This document shows positions 47,941 to 59,700 of a stretch of DNA of 64,000 nucleotides, piece by piece. Source of the stretch: Lolium rigidum (taxonomy: Eukaryota; Streptophyta; Magnoliopsida; Poales; Poaceae); the NCBI RefSeq assembly GCF_022539505.1, contig NC_061508.1, positions 268,218,736 through 268,282,735 on the forward strand. Direction: 5' to 3'. Below the pieces are notes generated by a model. That model was not told the DNA's origin. It saw only the letters and a list, made by a program, of their open reading frames with translations, and searched no databases. How positions within the stretch are numbered: position 1 is the stretch's first letter; every line of letters starts with the position of its first letter. The position numbers and the translations under genes were made by a program.

Positions 47941-49584
47941 TGCTGGCGCGTGACAGGGCTTGCAACGGTGCTAGAAAGTAGCTTCTTGTGACGGTAAAGC
48001 ACACGTCCATTGGGAACCCCAAGAGGAAGGTGTGATGCGTACAGCAGCAAGTTTTCCCTCAGTAAGAAACAAAGGTTTATCGAACCAGTAGGAGATGAAG
48101 GCCACGTGAAGGTCGTTGGTGACGGAGTGTAGTTCGGTGCAACACCAGCGATTCCGGCGCCAACGTGGAACCTGCACAACACAATCAAGATACTTTGCCC
48201 CAACTTAACAGGGAGGTTGTCAATATCGCCGGCTTGCTGTAAACAAAGGATTAAACGTATGGTGTGGAGAATGATGTTTGCTTGCAAAGAACAACAGAGA
48301 ACAATGATTGCAGCAGGTTGTATTTCAGATGTAAAAGAATGGACCGGGGTCCACAATTCACTAGTGGTGTCTCTCCAATAAGATAAATAACATGTTGGGT
48401 GAACAAATTACAGTTGGACAATTGACAAATAGAGAGGGCATAACAATTCACATACATATCATGATGACTACTATGAGATTTACTTAGGGCATTACGACAA
48501 AGAACATAGACCGCTATCCAGCATGCATCTATGCCTAAAAAGTACACCTTCGGGTTAGCATCCGCACCCCTTCCAGTATTAAGTTGCAAACAACAGAAAA
48601 TTGCATTAAGTACTGTGTGTAATGTAAACAATACAAATATCCTTAGACAAAGCATTGACGTTTTATCCCTAGTGGCAACAACACATCCACAACCTTAGAA
48701 CTTTCTGTCACTGTCCCAGATTGAATGGAGGCATAAACCCACTATCTAGCATAAATACCCCCTCTTGGAGTTACAAGTATCAACTTGGCCAGAGCCTCTA
48801 CTAGCAACGGAGAGCATGCAAGATCATAAACAACACATATATGATAGATCGATAATCAACTTGACATAGTATTCCATATCCATCGGATCCCAACAAACAC
48901 AACATGTAGCATTACAAATAGATGATCTTGATCATGATAGGCAGCTCACAAGATCTAAACATGATGGCATAATAGGAGAAGACAACCATCTAGCTACTGC
49001 TATGGACCCATAGTCCAAGGATGAACTACTCACGCATCAGTCCGGAGGCGGGCATGGTGATGTAGAGCCCTCCGGTGATGATTCCCCTCTCCGGCAAGGT
49101 GCCGGAGGAGATCTTTAGAATCCCCCGAGATGGGATTGATGACGGCGGCGTCTCAGTAATTTTTCTCGTATTTTGGCTCTCGGTACTAGGGGTTTCCTAT
49201 ACGAAGGAATATATAGGCGAAGAGGCAGCGTCGGGGGAGCCAGGGGGTGGGCTCCCCATACCTGGGCGCGGCAGGGGGCCTGGCCGCGCCGCCCTATGGG
49301 GTGGCCCCCCTGCTGGCCCTCTCCGACTCTTCTTCGATGTTCTGGAATCCTCCATGGAAAATAGGGCCGTGGGCTTTTGTTTCGTACAATTACGAAAATA
49401 TTTCCTGTGTAAGATTTCTGAAACCAAAAACAGCAGAAAGCAGGAAGTGGCGCTTCGGCATCTTGTTAATAGGTTAGTACCAGAAAATGCATAAAAATGA
49501 TATAAACTATAAGTAAAACATGTAGGTATTGTCAAAAAACTAGCATGGAACATAAGAAATTATTGATACGTTTGAGACGTATCA
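47941..49584 (-). repeat. 5' LTR of B
   Basis: 1,644 bp; plus-strand limits TGCTGGCGCGTGACAGGGC and TTTGAGACGTATCA. It matches 34781-36426. Confidence 0.93.
49209..49215 (-). promoter_or_regulatory. TATA box in 5' LTR of B
   Basis: The minus strand reads GCCTATATATTCC after a GC-rich block. The 3' LTR has the same word at 36051-36057. Confidence 0.55.
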
Positions 49585-49589
49585 ATCGA

Positions 49590-51747
49590 TCCTTCTTAGT
49601 CACTCCAAAATGAAGATCGAGAGAGTATTTTGAAATTTCCATGTTTGAAATCCAATATACCACTTCTCTTCATGCTTGAGTTCATAAGATAGAGTTTATG
49701 GTTAGGGGGTAGATACATGATTTTTCTGGTTTGAATATGTCTAGATCTTGTTTATCACCTTGAATGCTTACTGTATGACAAGATTATGTTCTTTCGTTTT
49801 GTTTTGATTTTTTTTGTATTTTTATGCCCATTTGAATCTTGGTCAAATCCTAGGTTTGACCAAGAGGTAAACAAGTTTAAAACATGAATAAGAAAAAGTA
49901 AGCATGTATCCTTCTTAGTCACTCCAAAATGAAGCACTTGGGAGGTTTTTAAAATATCTATGTTTGAAACCAAAAACAACTTTTCTTCATGCCTGACTTC
50001 GTAAGACAAAGTTTAGGGTTAGGAGTAGATACATGATTTTTCTGGTTCAAATATGTCTAGATCTTGTTTATCAACTTGAATGCTTACTGTATGACATAAG
50101 AAGACTATGTGCTTTGGTTTTTCATTTTTTTGATTTTTTTGAATTTTTATGACCATTTCAATTTTGGTCAAATCCTTGGTTTGACCAAGATTGAAACAAG
50201 TTAAAAACATGAATATGAAAAAGTAAGCATGTATCGATCCTTCTTAATTAGTCACTCCAAAATGAAGCTCGTGGGAATATTTTGAAATTTCCATGTTTGA
50301 AACCCAATACCACTTCTCTTCATGCTTGACTTCATAAGATAGAGTTTAGGGTTAGGGGTAGATACATGATATTTCTGGTTTTAATATGTCTAGACCTTGT
50401 TTATCGACTTGAATGTTCTTACTATATGACATAAGAAGACTATGTGCTTTGGTTTTTCATTTTTTGATTTTTTTGAATTTTTATGCCCATTTGAATTTTG
50501 GTTAAATCCTATGTTTGACCAAGATTGAAACAAGTTAAAAACACGAATATGAAAAAGTAAGCATGTATCGATCCTTCTTAGTCACTCCAAAATGAAGCTT
50601 GAGGGAGTATTTTGAAATTTCCATGTTTGAAATCCAATACCACTTCTCTTCATGCTTGACTTCATAAGATAGAGTTTATGGTTAGGGGGTAGATACATGA
50701 TTTTTCTGGTTTGAATATGTCTAGATCTTGTTTATCAACTTGAATGCTTACTGTATGACAAGACTATGTTCTTTCATTTTTTATATTATTATATTTTTTT
50801 GTATTTTATGCCCATTTGAATCTTGGTCAAATCCTAGGATTGACCAAGAGGTAAACAAGTTTAAAACATGAATATGAAAAAGTAAGCATGTATCCTTCTT
50901 AGTCACTCCAAAATGAAGCACTTGGGAGGTTTTTAAAATTTCTTTGTTTGAAACCAAAAACAACTTCTCTTCATGCGTGACTTCGTAAGACAAAGTTTAG
51001 GGTTAGGGGGTGGATACATGATTTTTCTGGTTCAAATATGTCTAGATCTTGTTTATCAACTTGAATGCTTACTATATGACATGAGAAGACTATGTGCTTT
51101 GGTTTTTCTTTTTCTTTTTTTGATTTTTTGAATTTTTATGACCATTTGAATTTTGGTCAAATCCTTAGTTTGACCAAGATTGAAACAAGTTAAAACGTGA
51201 ATATGAAAAAGTAAGCATGTATCGATCCTTCTTAATTAGTCACTCCAAAATGAAGCTCGTGGGAGTATTTTGAAATTTCCATGTTTGAAACCCAATACCA
51301 CTTCTCTTCATGCTTGACTTCATAAGATAGAGTTTATGGTTAGGGGTAGATACATGATTTTTCTGGTTTGAATATGTCTAGACCTTGTTTATCGACTTGA
51401 CTGTTCTTATTGTATGACATAAGAAGACTATGTGCTTTGGTTTTTCATTTTTTGATTTTTTTTGAATTTTTATGCCCATTTGAATTTTGGTCAAATCCTA
51501 TGTTTGACCAAGATTGAAACAAGTTGAACACATGGATATGAAAAAGTAAGCATGTATCGATCCTTCTTAGTCACTCCAAAATGAAGCTTGATGGAGTATT
51601 TTGAAATTTCCATGTTTGAAATCCTATACCACTTCTCTTCATGCTTAACTTCATAAGATAAAGTTTATGGTTAGGGGGTAGATACATGTTTTTTCTGGTT
51701 TGAATATGTCTAGATCTTGTTTATCAACTTGAATGCTCCATGTATGA
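49590..51747 (+). repeat. ~330-bp satellite, array 3 (right half of split array)
   Basis: Monomer starts are 49590, 49909, 50238, 50572, 50893, 51226 and 51561. Diagnostic words give the type order III, I, II, III, I, II, III, so each type repeats every 982-989 bp. The array continues array 2 after removal of element B. It ends inside a type III monomer at 51747, where element E begins. Confidence 0.95.
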
Positions 51748-53344
51748 TGATACGCGTGAAGCACACGTCTGTTGGGAACCCCAAGATGAAGGTGTGATGC
51801 GTACAGCAGCAAGTTTTCCCTCAGTAAGAAACCAAGGTTATCGAACCAGTAGGAGTCAAGGATCACGTGAAGGTGTTTGGTGGCGGAGTGTAGTGCGGCG
51901 CAACACCAGGGATTCCGGCGCCAACGTGGAACCTGCACAACACAATCAAAATACTTTGCCCCAACGTAACAGTGAGGTTGTCAATCTCACCGGCTTGTTG
52001 TAAACAAAGGATTAAATGTATAGTGTGGAAGATGATGTTTGTTTGCGAAGAACAGTAGAGAACAAGTATTGCAGTAGATTGTATTCAGATGTAAAAGAAT
52101 GGACCGGGGTCCACAGTTCACTAGTGGTGTCTCTCCAATAAGAAATAGCATGTTGGGTGAACAAATTACAGTTGGGCAATTGACAAATAAAGAGGGCATA
52201 ACAATGCACATACATATCACGATGACTACTATGAGATTTATTCAGGGCATTACGACAAAGTACATAGACCGCTATCCAGCATGCATCTATGCCTAAAAAG
52301 TCCACCTTCGGGTTAGCATCCGCACCCCTTCCAGTATTAAGTTGCAAACAACAGGCAATTGCATTAAGTATGGTGCGTAATGTAATCAACACAAATATCC
52401 TTCGACAAAGCATTGATGTTTTATCCCTAGTGGCAACAGCACATCCACAACCTTAGAACTTTCTGTCACCTGTCCCGCATTCAATGGAGGCATGAACCCA
52501 CTATCGAGCATAAATACTCCCTCTTGGAGTTACAAGTATCAACTTGGCCAAAGCCTCTACTAGCAACTGAGAGCATGCAAGAACATAAACAACACATATA
52601 TGATAGATTGATAATCAACTTGACATAGTATTCCATATTCATCGGATCCCAACAAACAAAACATGTAGTATTACAAATAGATGATCTTGATCATGATAGG
52701 CAGCTCACAAGATCTAACATGATAGCACAATGAGGAGAAGACAACCATCTAGCTACTGCTATGGACCCATAGTCCAAGGATGAACTACTCACACATCAAT
52801 CCGGACGCGATCATGGTGATGAAGAGTCCTCCGGGAGATGATTCCCCTCTCCGGCAGGGTGCCGGAGGTGATCTCCTGAATCCCCCGAGATGGGATTGGT
52901 GGCGGCTGCGTCTCTGGAAGTATTTCCGTATCGTGGCTCTCGGTAATAGGGTTTTCGCGACGGAGAGTTTAAGTAGGCGGAAGGGCAGAGTTGGAGGCGG
53001 CGTAGGGGCCCCACACCATAGGATAGCGCGGGCCCCATGCAGGCCGCGCCGCCCTATGGTTACGGCCCCTCGTGGCCCCACTTCGTATGCTCTTCGGTCT
53101 TCTGGAAGCTCCGTGGAAAAATAAGACCCTGGGCGTTGATTTCGTCCAATTCCGAGAATATTTCCTTTGTAGGATTTCTGAAACCAAAAACAGCAGAAAA
53201 CAGCAAATGGCTCTTCGGCATCTCGTCAATAGGTTAGTGCCGGAAAATGCATATAAATGATGTAAAGTGTGTATAAAACATGTGAGTATTGTCATAAAAG
53301 TAGCATGGAACATAAGAAATTATAGATACGTTTGAGACGTATCA
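51748..53344 (-). repeat. 3' LTR of E
   Basis: 1,597 bp, TG...CA. The plus-strand left end resembles the C type (TGATACGCGT), while the right end resembles the B type (TACGTTTGAGACGTATCA). Confidence 0.85.
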
Positions 53345-53645
53345 AGCATCCCTAAGCTTAGTTCCTACTCGCCCTCGAGTAGGTAAATGATAACAAAGAT
53401 AATTTCTGAAGTGACATGCTATCATAATCTTGATCAATACTATTGTAAAGCATATGAGATGAATGCAGTGATTCGAAGCAATGGTAAAGACAATGATTAA
53501 ACAACTGAATCATATAGCAAAGACTTTTCATGAATAGTACTTTCAAGACAAGTATCAATAAGACTTGCATAGGAGTTAACTCATAAAGCAATAGATTCAT
53601 AGTAGAAAGATTTGAAGCAACACAAAGGAAGATATAAGTTTCAGC

Positions 53646-54124
53646 ATTCTAGGAGCCCAAGTTATGCTATTGAAAATTAGTTCCTCTAGCAGTTCCGGTT
53701 TGAGCATACCATAAGAATTACCATTAGCGGGATATGGCCTAGAATTATTGTAATTGTTATTTTTAATGAAGTTCACATCAACATGTTCTTCTTGGGCAAC
53801 CAATGAAGCTAACGGAACATTATTAGGATCAACATCTGTCCTACCATTCACAAGCATAGACATAATAGCATCAATCTTATCACTCAAGGAGGAGGTTTCT
53901 TCGACAGAATTTACCTTCTTACCTTGTGGAGCTCTTTCCGTGTTCCATTCAGAGTAATTAATCATCATATTATCAAGAAGCTTTGTTGCGGCGCCTAGAG
54001 TGATGGACATAAAGGTACCTCCAGCAGCTGAATCCAATAGGTTCCACGAAGAAAAATCCAGTCCTGCATAAAAGGTTTGGATGATCATCCAAGTAGTCAG
54101 TCCATGGGTTGGGAAATTTTTAAA
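53646..54124 (-). pseudogene. gag fragment of element E
   Basis: The minus strand encodes a stretch nearly identical to C gag: NLLDSAAGGTFMSITLG, DNMMINYSEWNTERAPQGKK, VNSVEETSSLSDKIDAIMSM and NNVPLASLVAQEEHVDVNF. It is cut at the N-terminal side at 54124 and joined on the other side to the 3' internal region, so the protease part is lost. Confidence 0.9.
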
Positions 54125-54978
54125 TTATATCTATTGTACCATGGCTCCAGACATTCGGGTCACACACCCCTGTATTTTTTTCAGTTATTTGTTTGATATG
54201 TACTTCATCTATCCACTATTCAAATTTGCATTTAAGCAATTTAGCCCCCAAAAAATGGTACATATATGGATTCACATTGAGATAATTCATGAAACTTTGG
54301 AAATGGCCATCTCGTGTCATGTTTCCCACAAATGAGAATTGGATTAATTGGTGGCAGACAAGTAAAAGCACATTTATGTGCGACAACCCAAAATGCACAA
54401 GTAAAAGCTCTTTTCTAAAACATTGGTATGGCATGTCTGCTATTTTCCCTAACTATATAGAAAAAAGACGCACAATCCATGCTTTCTGATTGCCGGTTTT
54501 GAACCACCTTTGGCTTGATTTCAAATTTAGGTCAAAATCATGGGGGGTGGTAGGGACACGAGTGTGTTTCTTTTGGATGAAGTGCTCGTATTTGCAAGTT
54601 TTTTTGGGTCCCACAAATTTAGCTCGTATTTGCAAGTTTTTTGGGGTTCGACCATCCCTTCACGCGCGGAAAAAGTGTTAGGCGAGTAGTAAAATGGCAT
54701 GACCAACAAGTTTCAAGTAAAATTTCGAATATATAACCAAAATGTACCAAGTGTTAGATGAGTTAACTTGGCATCATGGAAAAAAATAATGTCATGTAAA
54801 TGAGTTAACTTGGCTTTCCTAACCTTGAATCCATACAAAACTTTGTACGGAGTTCTAATACAGTATAATGATCACCCGAATTATTACACCAACAGGTCTG
54901 TCACTTACGTGTGGTTCCCATGCGTGAGGTCCCACACTTCAGTGAGCACAAGTCACGGACAATTTTTTGCAAATGTTG
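54125..54978. other. Unclassified spacer
   Basis: AT-rich DNA without a gene. A direct repeat GCTCGTATTTGCAAGTTTTT occurs at 54586 and 54622, and GAGTTAACTTGGC occurs twice (54759 and 54803). The last 75 bp form one arm of an inverted pair with 60519-60575. Confidence 0.6.
54909..54955. repeat. Inverted repeat arm (partner at 60525-60571)
   Basis: GTGGTTCCCATGCGTG and AGGTCCCACACTTCAGTGAG match the reverse complement of the partner with few mismatches. It lies just outside solo LTR G. Confidence 0.75.
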
Positions 54979-56010
54979 TGTGGTGACCCTGCATACCACT
55001 GCATGTTGTAGTATGCTAGTCGTTGATATAACATTCACGAAGTACCATTCCGCAAATATTACATCCCTCAGAGTAGTACAACAGAACATAGCAGGTCCAT
55101 AACTCATTCACTTATTATTACAATTATCATACACATGTCGTTTTGGAGCTCCTCTTGGGTCCTAAGAGGAATACTCCTGGGTTCGAGGCGAACCCAACTT
55201 AGTTTACAATATAAGAGTCTCATTAAGTGATACATTTATTTCCTCGAGCAGCTAAATATTAGGAGTTCGTGCTGCTCGGCTACAACTACTATCGGATATC
55301 TCTAGTCTTGATCTCCTCCGGAAGCCTCCCCGGATCCGTAGACTATGAGATAGTCTACGCCTTCTACACCTCCTGAGAGGTCTGGTTCCTCGTAGCTGAT
55401 GATCTCGGCTCCTTCATTGTTGTCGTAGTCCTCCTCCAGACGATTCAGACAATCTAAGCATGGGATTTAAGAGTGGTATGAGTACGAGCGTACTCAACAA
55501 GTTCATTATAGATAAGAGGTGTTTAATGCACTAGCTACGATATTAGACCGGAAAGTCTAATACCAATGCAAGTTTTGGTAAACATTTCTTCAAGAGATTG
55601 CTTTTATTTCAAAGAGCTATGTCCGTCGACCTTCACCGGTTTACTAGAACTTCATGGAGCTCCTTTCCGGCCGCGTTCGCAGTTCCTTATCCCGAACGAG
55701 GGAGTGACGAGTCACGGTTCTTTACACTCTGCAGAGGTGTGTTGCTTTACCCATAAGAGATCTTAACCTTGGTGCCAACCGGCAGCTTTCCCGTCCACAC
55801 TTCCTTCGGTGTGAGGCCCGGTATAAGGTCTAGCCAATCATGTTCCTCCGCTACCTCGAACACCCACCCTTTGTTGCATGCCCCGACCCTGGGTCCTCGC
55901 CGGTCCCATTATTCCCATATATTTCAGGGTGGACCCCGACCACGACGACAGTCTAGGATCGAACCAAACTCCTTCGCCGGTAGCTGCAACCCATCATAGA
56001 CCGCAATACC

Positions 56011-56150
56011 GTGGGGACTTAGGACTCCCCAGCCTCACCAGCTTGCTCCTTCGGGCGACAAGTGTACTACGGACTATGCTGTGGGGACTTAGGACTCCCC
56101 AGCCTCACCAGCTTGCCCCCTTGGTTTACAAGTGTACTACGGTAAAGCGC
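56011..56150 (-). repeat. 70-bp tandem duplication in solo LTR G
   Basis: GTGGGGACTTAGGACTCCCC begins at 56011 and 56081. The units share CAGCCTCACCAGCTTGC and AAGTGTACTACGG. Confidence 0.9.
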
Positions 56151-56959
56151 ATCCGTTGATGAACGAGAGGTGGAAACACTTTTGACTACTCCGTCCCACT
56201 CCGGATCTTATGGTTAACACGGGTATTACGGCACAAGAATCACTGGCGACATTTGTTGTTTAATCCTACATGGATATAAACCCTTGCAATGGAACCTCCA
56301 CCATATCAACACAATCCATGGTTCCATTGCCCACCACATAGTCATTTTCATAGTTATGAAAGTAGTGGTTTTGATTTTTGTGCAATAGTGATAACCATAA
56401 TACTTCGCAAGTAATTTGATAAAAATACTCAAATGACATGAGCAAGTGATGAACTTGCCTGAACACTGCAAAGTTTTGCAGTTGGAAGGTGTGGACTGAC
56501 CCTTGTCCTCTGTCTCTGAAAAATAGCATCATTGACCGATAAGGGCAATGGTTAAAGAAGCAGTTATGCATGATTCCAAATTTAGGGTTTGTTCCCCCCT
56601 TCCGATGTCGTTATTATTTCATGTGAGAGGTTAATACTAAGAATAATTTGGAGATACTCAATTTAGGGTAAATACAACCTTGAAATGTTGTCAAGGTGTT
56701 TTTTAAAAAAAAAATCCAATTGCATTAATGGACTTATTTTCATTATTGAAAATAATATGTGTGATTTAAATCATTATTTAAATCATCAAATTAAGTCTTA
56801 TTCTTAGTTGTCTTCAAAAATTCTCTTTGATATTTTATTTAGGTAGAGAATTTTATGTTGATCAATTTTCATATTTTTAATTATTTTTTTAGAGCTATTA
56901 AGTATTTATGGTGCTTTTTCAAAGTTTATGTATTTAAATTGAATTGTGAAATGGCAAAA

Positions 56960-59700
56960 ATGCCCCCGGGTCCACTCGTCGGTGCAACCCAGTGGGTTAG
57001 GTCGAACCGACCGGCCTGGTCCGGCTCGACCAGCCCCACTCCTCTCTCTCCCTCTCACGCGCGACCGAACCCTAACCCTAGCCGCTCTGGCGACCCGCGT
57101 CGCCGCCGCTGTCGCCGCTCGATTCCGGCGAGATTCGCCGGACTTGGCCCCCGCCATGGTGCGCAGCCGACGCGCCCCACGACGGCGGTCAATCCTATCC
57201 GCATCGATCTGACGCGGATGACCAGCTGCCCTCGGCCTCGACCCCCTTCGCTCTGGTCGCCTAGCGTGGAGATCCACGGCGATCTCGTCACCGCCGACGT
57301 TCCTGGTGCCGCGGCTTGGCCGTAGGCCTCGTCGTGCCTGCGCTGGAGCCTCCGTGCTTCGGCGACCGCCTGGCTTGGCCATGGCTTGGAGCTGCCGTGG
57401 CCAGGCTGTGCCGCCGTACCGCCATGGTGACGCCGTGGCACTGCTCCAGGTTAGTACGCCTCCATCTTATCCCTTTCTTCCTCCTCCTCTATGCCATGCT
57501 CTAGTTACTAGCCTGCCTCTCCTCATGGAGATGCTGGCACTGCCGTGCTGCTGTTGCTTCTGCGCCTCTGTGTGCCTTGCGCCAAGCCAGCTCTGGTGCT
57601 GTGCTAGCTGCTGCTATGCGTATGCTCGTCGTGCATTTGCCATGGATTCTAGCTCGCTGTGCTATGCTATTGTGCTCTATAGCTTGCTGTTGCAACTCAT
57701 GAACTCTTGTTCATGAGCATACCGTGATGCTTTGCTTTATTCATTTGTTACTCGTCGTTGCTATCTTGCTCCCGCCTCTCTCGTGTGTGCAATTACTTCT
57801 CCCCGGCTTGATCATGATGCATGATCCTTGCCTTTGGCAAGTGCCAGTGTCTCTGTTCTTGATGCTATCTTCACCAATTACTCAAGTGTATTCATTTATG
57901 GTGTTCTGGCTTGTTGGCAATGTGCAATTCTTGTAAATTTACAAGAGCCAGTACCCCAGAGTGCTTTTCTGTGTGCTATAATTTCTAGACATGCTCCCTT
58001 GAGCATGCCTGTTACAAGATGCCACCATCCTTGGATGGTTTGCTCCTGTATTTGACTGATGTAATTATCTGTGATATATTTGTTCATGTCCTGTGGCTGA
58101 TTAATTCATATTGTTAAGATGTTGGTGCTAGGATTGATTCTAGCATGATTTAACATGTTCTAGTGGGCTCTGGTGATCAAATGATCATCAACAGTTGGTC
58201 AGTGTATGGTTTAATTGTTGCCTGTGCCTTGCTGTTACTTGACTCTATGTATGTGTGTGGCATAGCTCAGTGCAAGTGCTTGCTCAAGCATCAGTTGACA
58301 CTTGCAGTGATCCATTGGATCATTAGCATGAGTCTGTTTTATGATTTACTTGTTAATCTCAATTATCTATGTTGCTTTAATTGGTTCAGTGGATAATTGA
58401 TGTGAACTATACAGTGATGATCATCACAGTTGGTTGGAATAGGCTAGATGGATGCCCACAGTGATTGGGAACCCTAGCCCTTCTTTGAACCCAATCAGGG
58501 TGATGATATATGTATTTGGCTTGTTGATGTGGTTGATCTAGGGTTGGAGGTGACCCTGGCAGTAGTCTTGTGCTGCCCTAGGGTAGCTCCCCTATTTGTT
58601 GGCTTGCTGTTGCTTACCAAATGTTTTCTGGGTGATCCATTTATTGGATTGCCAGTGACTCTTGATGTTGAAATCAAACAGACAGTATTCTGTCTAAATC
58701 TGATGGTTAATTAGCTGTAGGTGCTAGGTGTGTGGGCTAGGCTAGTCTATGACTTCATCTTTTGCTGGATTTCTTCAGTTATGCATTGTTTTGCATGACT
58801 GATGTTCCCATAGGATGATTTCCTAGAGTCTTTACCCATATTTGCTTGCACCAAATGGCTTTGTAGCCAGATGATGACACAATCTTGGGTATCACACCCT
58901 GTTGATCATGTGTGCTTGATGTATATGCTTATATATGAACAAAACCATCTGGTTTGTCCATGATGCTTGGTATACCTCACTCCAGCTCCTAGGAATAGTG
59001 TGTTGGTGTAGAGGTTTTGCTTCTGGTGGTTTGCTTGACTTGCCCTGCTCCTCCTTGTGGCTTGTGATTCTTGGTTTGGTTCAGTGGTGAGTTTGGACAG
59101 ATTGAACAGCACTGGATGTTCTTCTTGTTCTAGCTGTTCTTGGTGTTCTTGGTGACTTACCCTGTTGCTTGTCGATGGATATGGCTTAGGGTTTGCTTCT
59201 GAAAAGCTTATATTTGGTGCTCCCCTTGCTTCACTGGTCGACAGCTTAGTCTGACATGTGTTGGTGATTCCCCCTGTGTGATTGTGCTGGTGAGCATGCA
59301 CACATGCAGTGTGAGCTGCCTGTGTGTGTATTCCTGATACTTTGCACTTGGCTGTGAGATGATCAGCTCGGCAGAGCTGATCCATATCCTCTCATTTTCA
59401 TTATTCTTCTAACCTGCCAAGTGGCAATGCCACTTGGCATAATTGTTGCTTTGCTTTGTTATGTGCAGGGAATCAAGAGGATAATCAAGTGAAGATGAAG
59501 ATCATCAGGCTCAAACATCTTATGAAACTAGACTTGTAGTTTAGGATAGGTCATTGATTGTAATCTTCTTTTTCTTTTTCCTATTTAAGCAATTCTTGTA
59601 ATGTGTTGTATTATTCATTTATTTACTCTTATGAATATTGTAATGACAATGTAAATTGTGTGATGATCAATAAAGCTCAAAGTTTTCTCTAATGAGCTTT
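56960..59700 (+). other. Gene-like antisense structure in solo LTR G
   Basis: On the plus strand (antisense to the LTR) a GC-rich block starts with a CT-rich leader and CCGAACCCTAACCCTAGCC. It has ATGs at 57156 and later and reaches a good donor CTCCAG|GTTAGTACG (57449-57450). About 2 kb of T-rich intron-like sequence follows, then an acceptor TATGTGCAG|GGAATC (59469), a short stop-containing segment and AATAAAGC (about 59670). The parts resemble exon 1, intron, exon 2 and poly(A) signal. No conserved protein is seen, so this would be non-coding or spurious. Confidence 0.35.

Larger units (their letters stand above)
34781..49584 (-). mobile_element. Gypsy-type non-autonomous element B (host of nested C)
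   Basis: LTRs at 34781-36426 and 47941-49584 flank an internal region read on the minus strand, with primer site at the right and polypurine tract at the left. A perfect target duplication ATCGA lies at 34776-34780 and 49585-49589, within satellite monomers. Without nested element C (37617-45596 plus one GGCTA) B is about 6.8 kb. The only long ORF is 46909-47769, just after the primer site; no gag, protease, RT or integrase is seen. It must have depended on enzymes from another element. Confidence 0.95.
51748..54124 (-). mobile_element. Gypsy-type element E, rearranged and truncated
   Basis: The 3' LTR (51748-53344) starts TGATACGCGTGAAGC on the plus strand and ends GAGACGTATCA. Then come the polypurine tract (53345-53361), about 280 bp of 3' internal region, a deletion join near 53645 and a reversed gag fragment. 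Similarity stops at about 54124, so the 5' LTR and primer site are missing. The candidate left target duplication TATGA (51743-51747) has no partner. Confidence 0.88.

Noticed and set aside
57100..57440. Protein-coding gene in the GC-rich block of solo LTR G
   Set aside because: ORFs on both strands overlap, are Arg/Pro/Ala-rich and lack domains; the block lies inside a bounded solo LTR.
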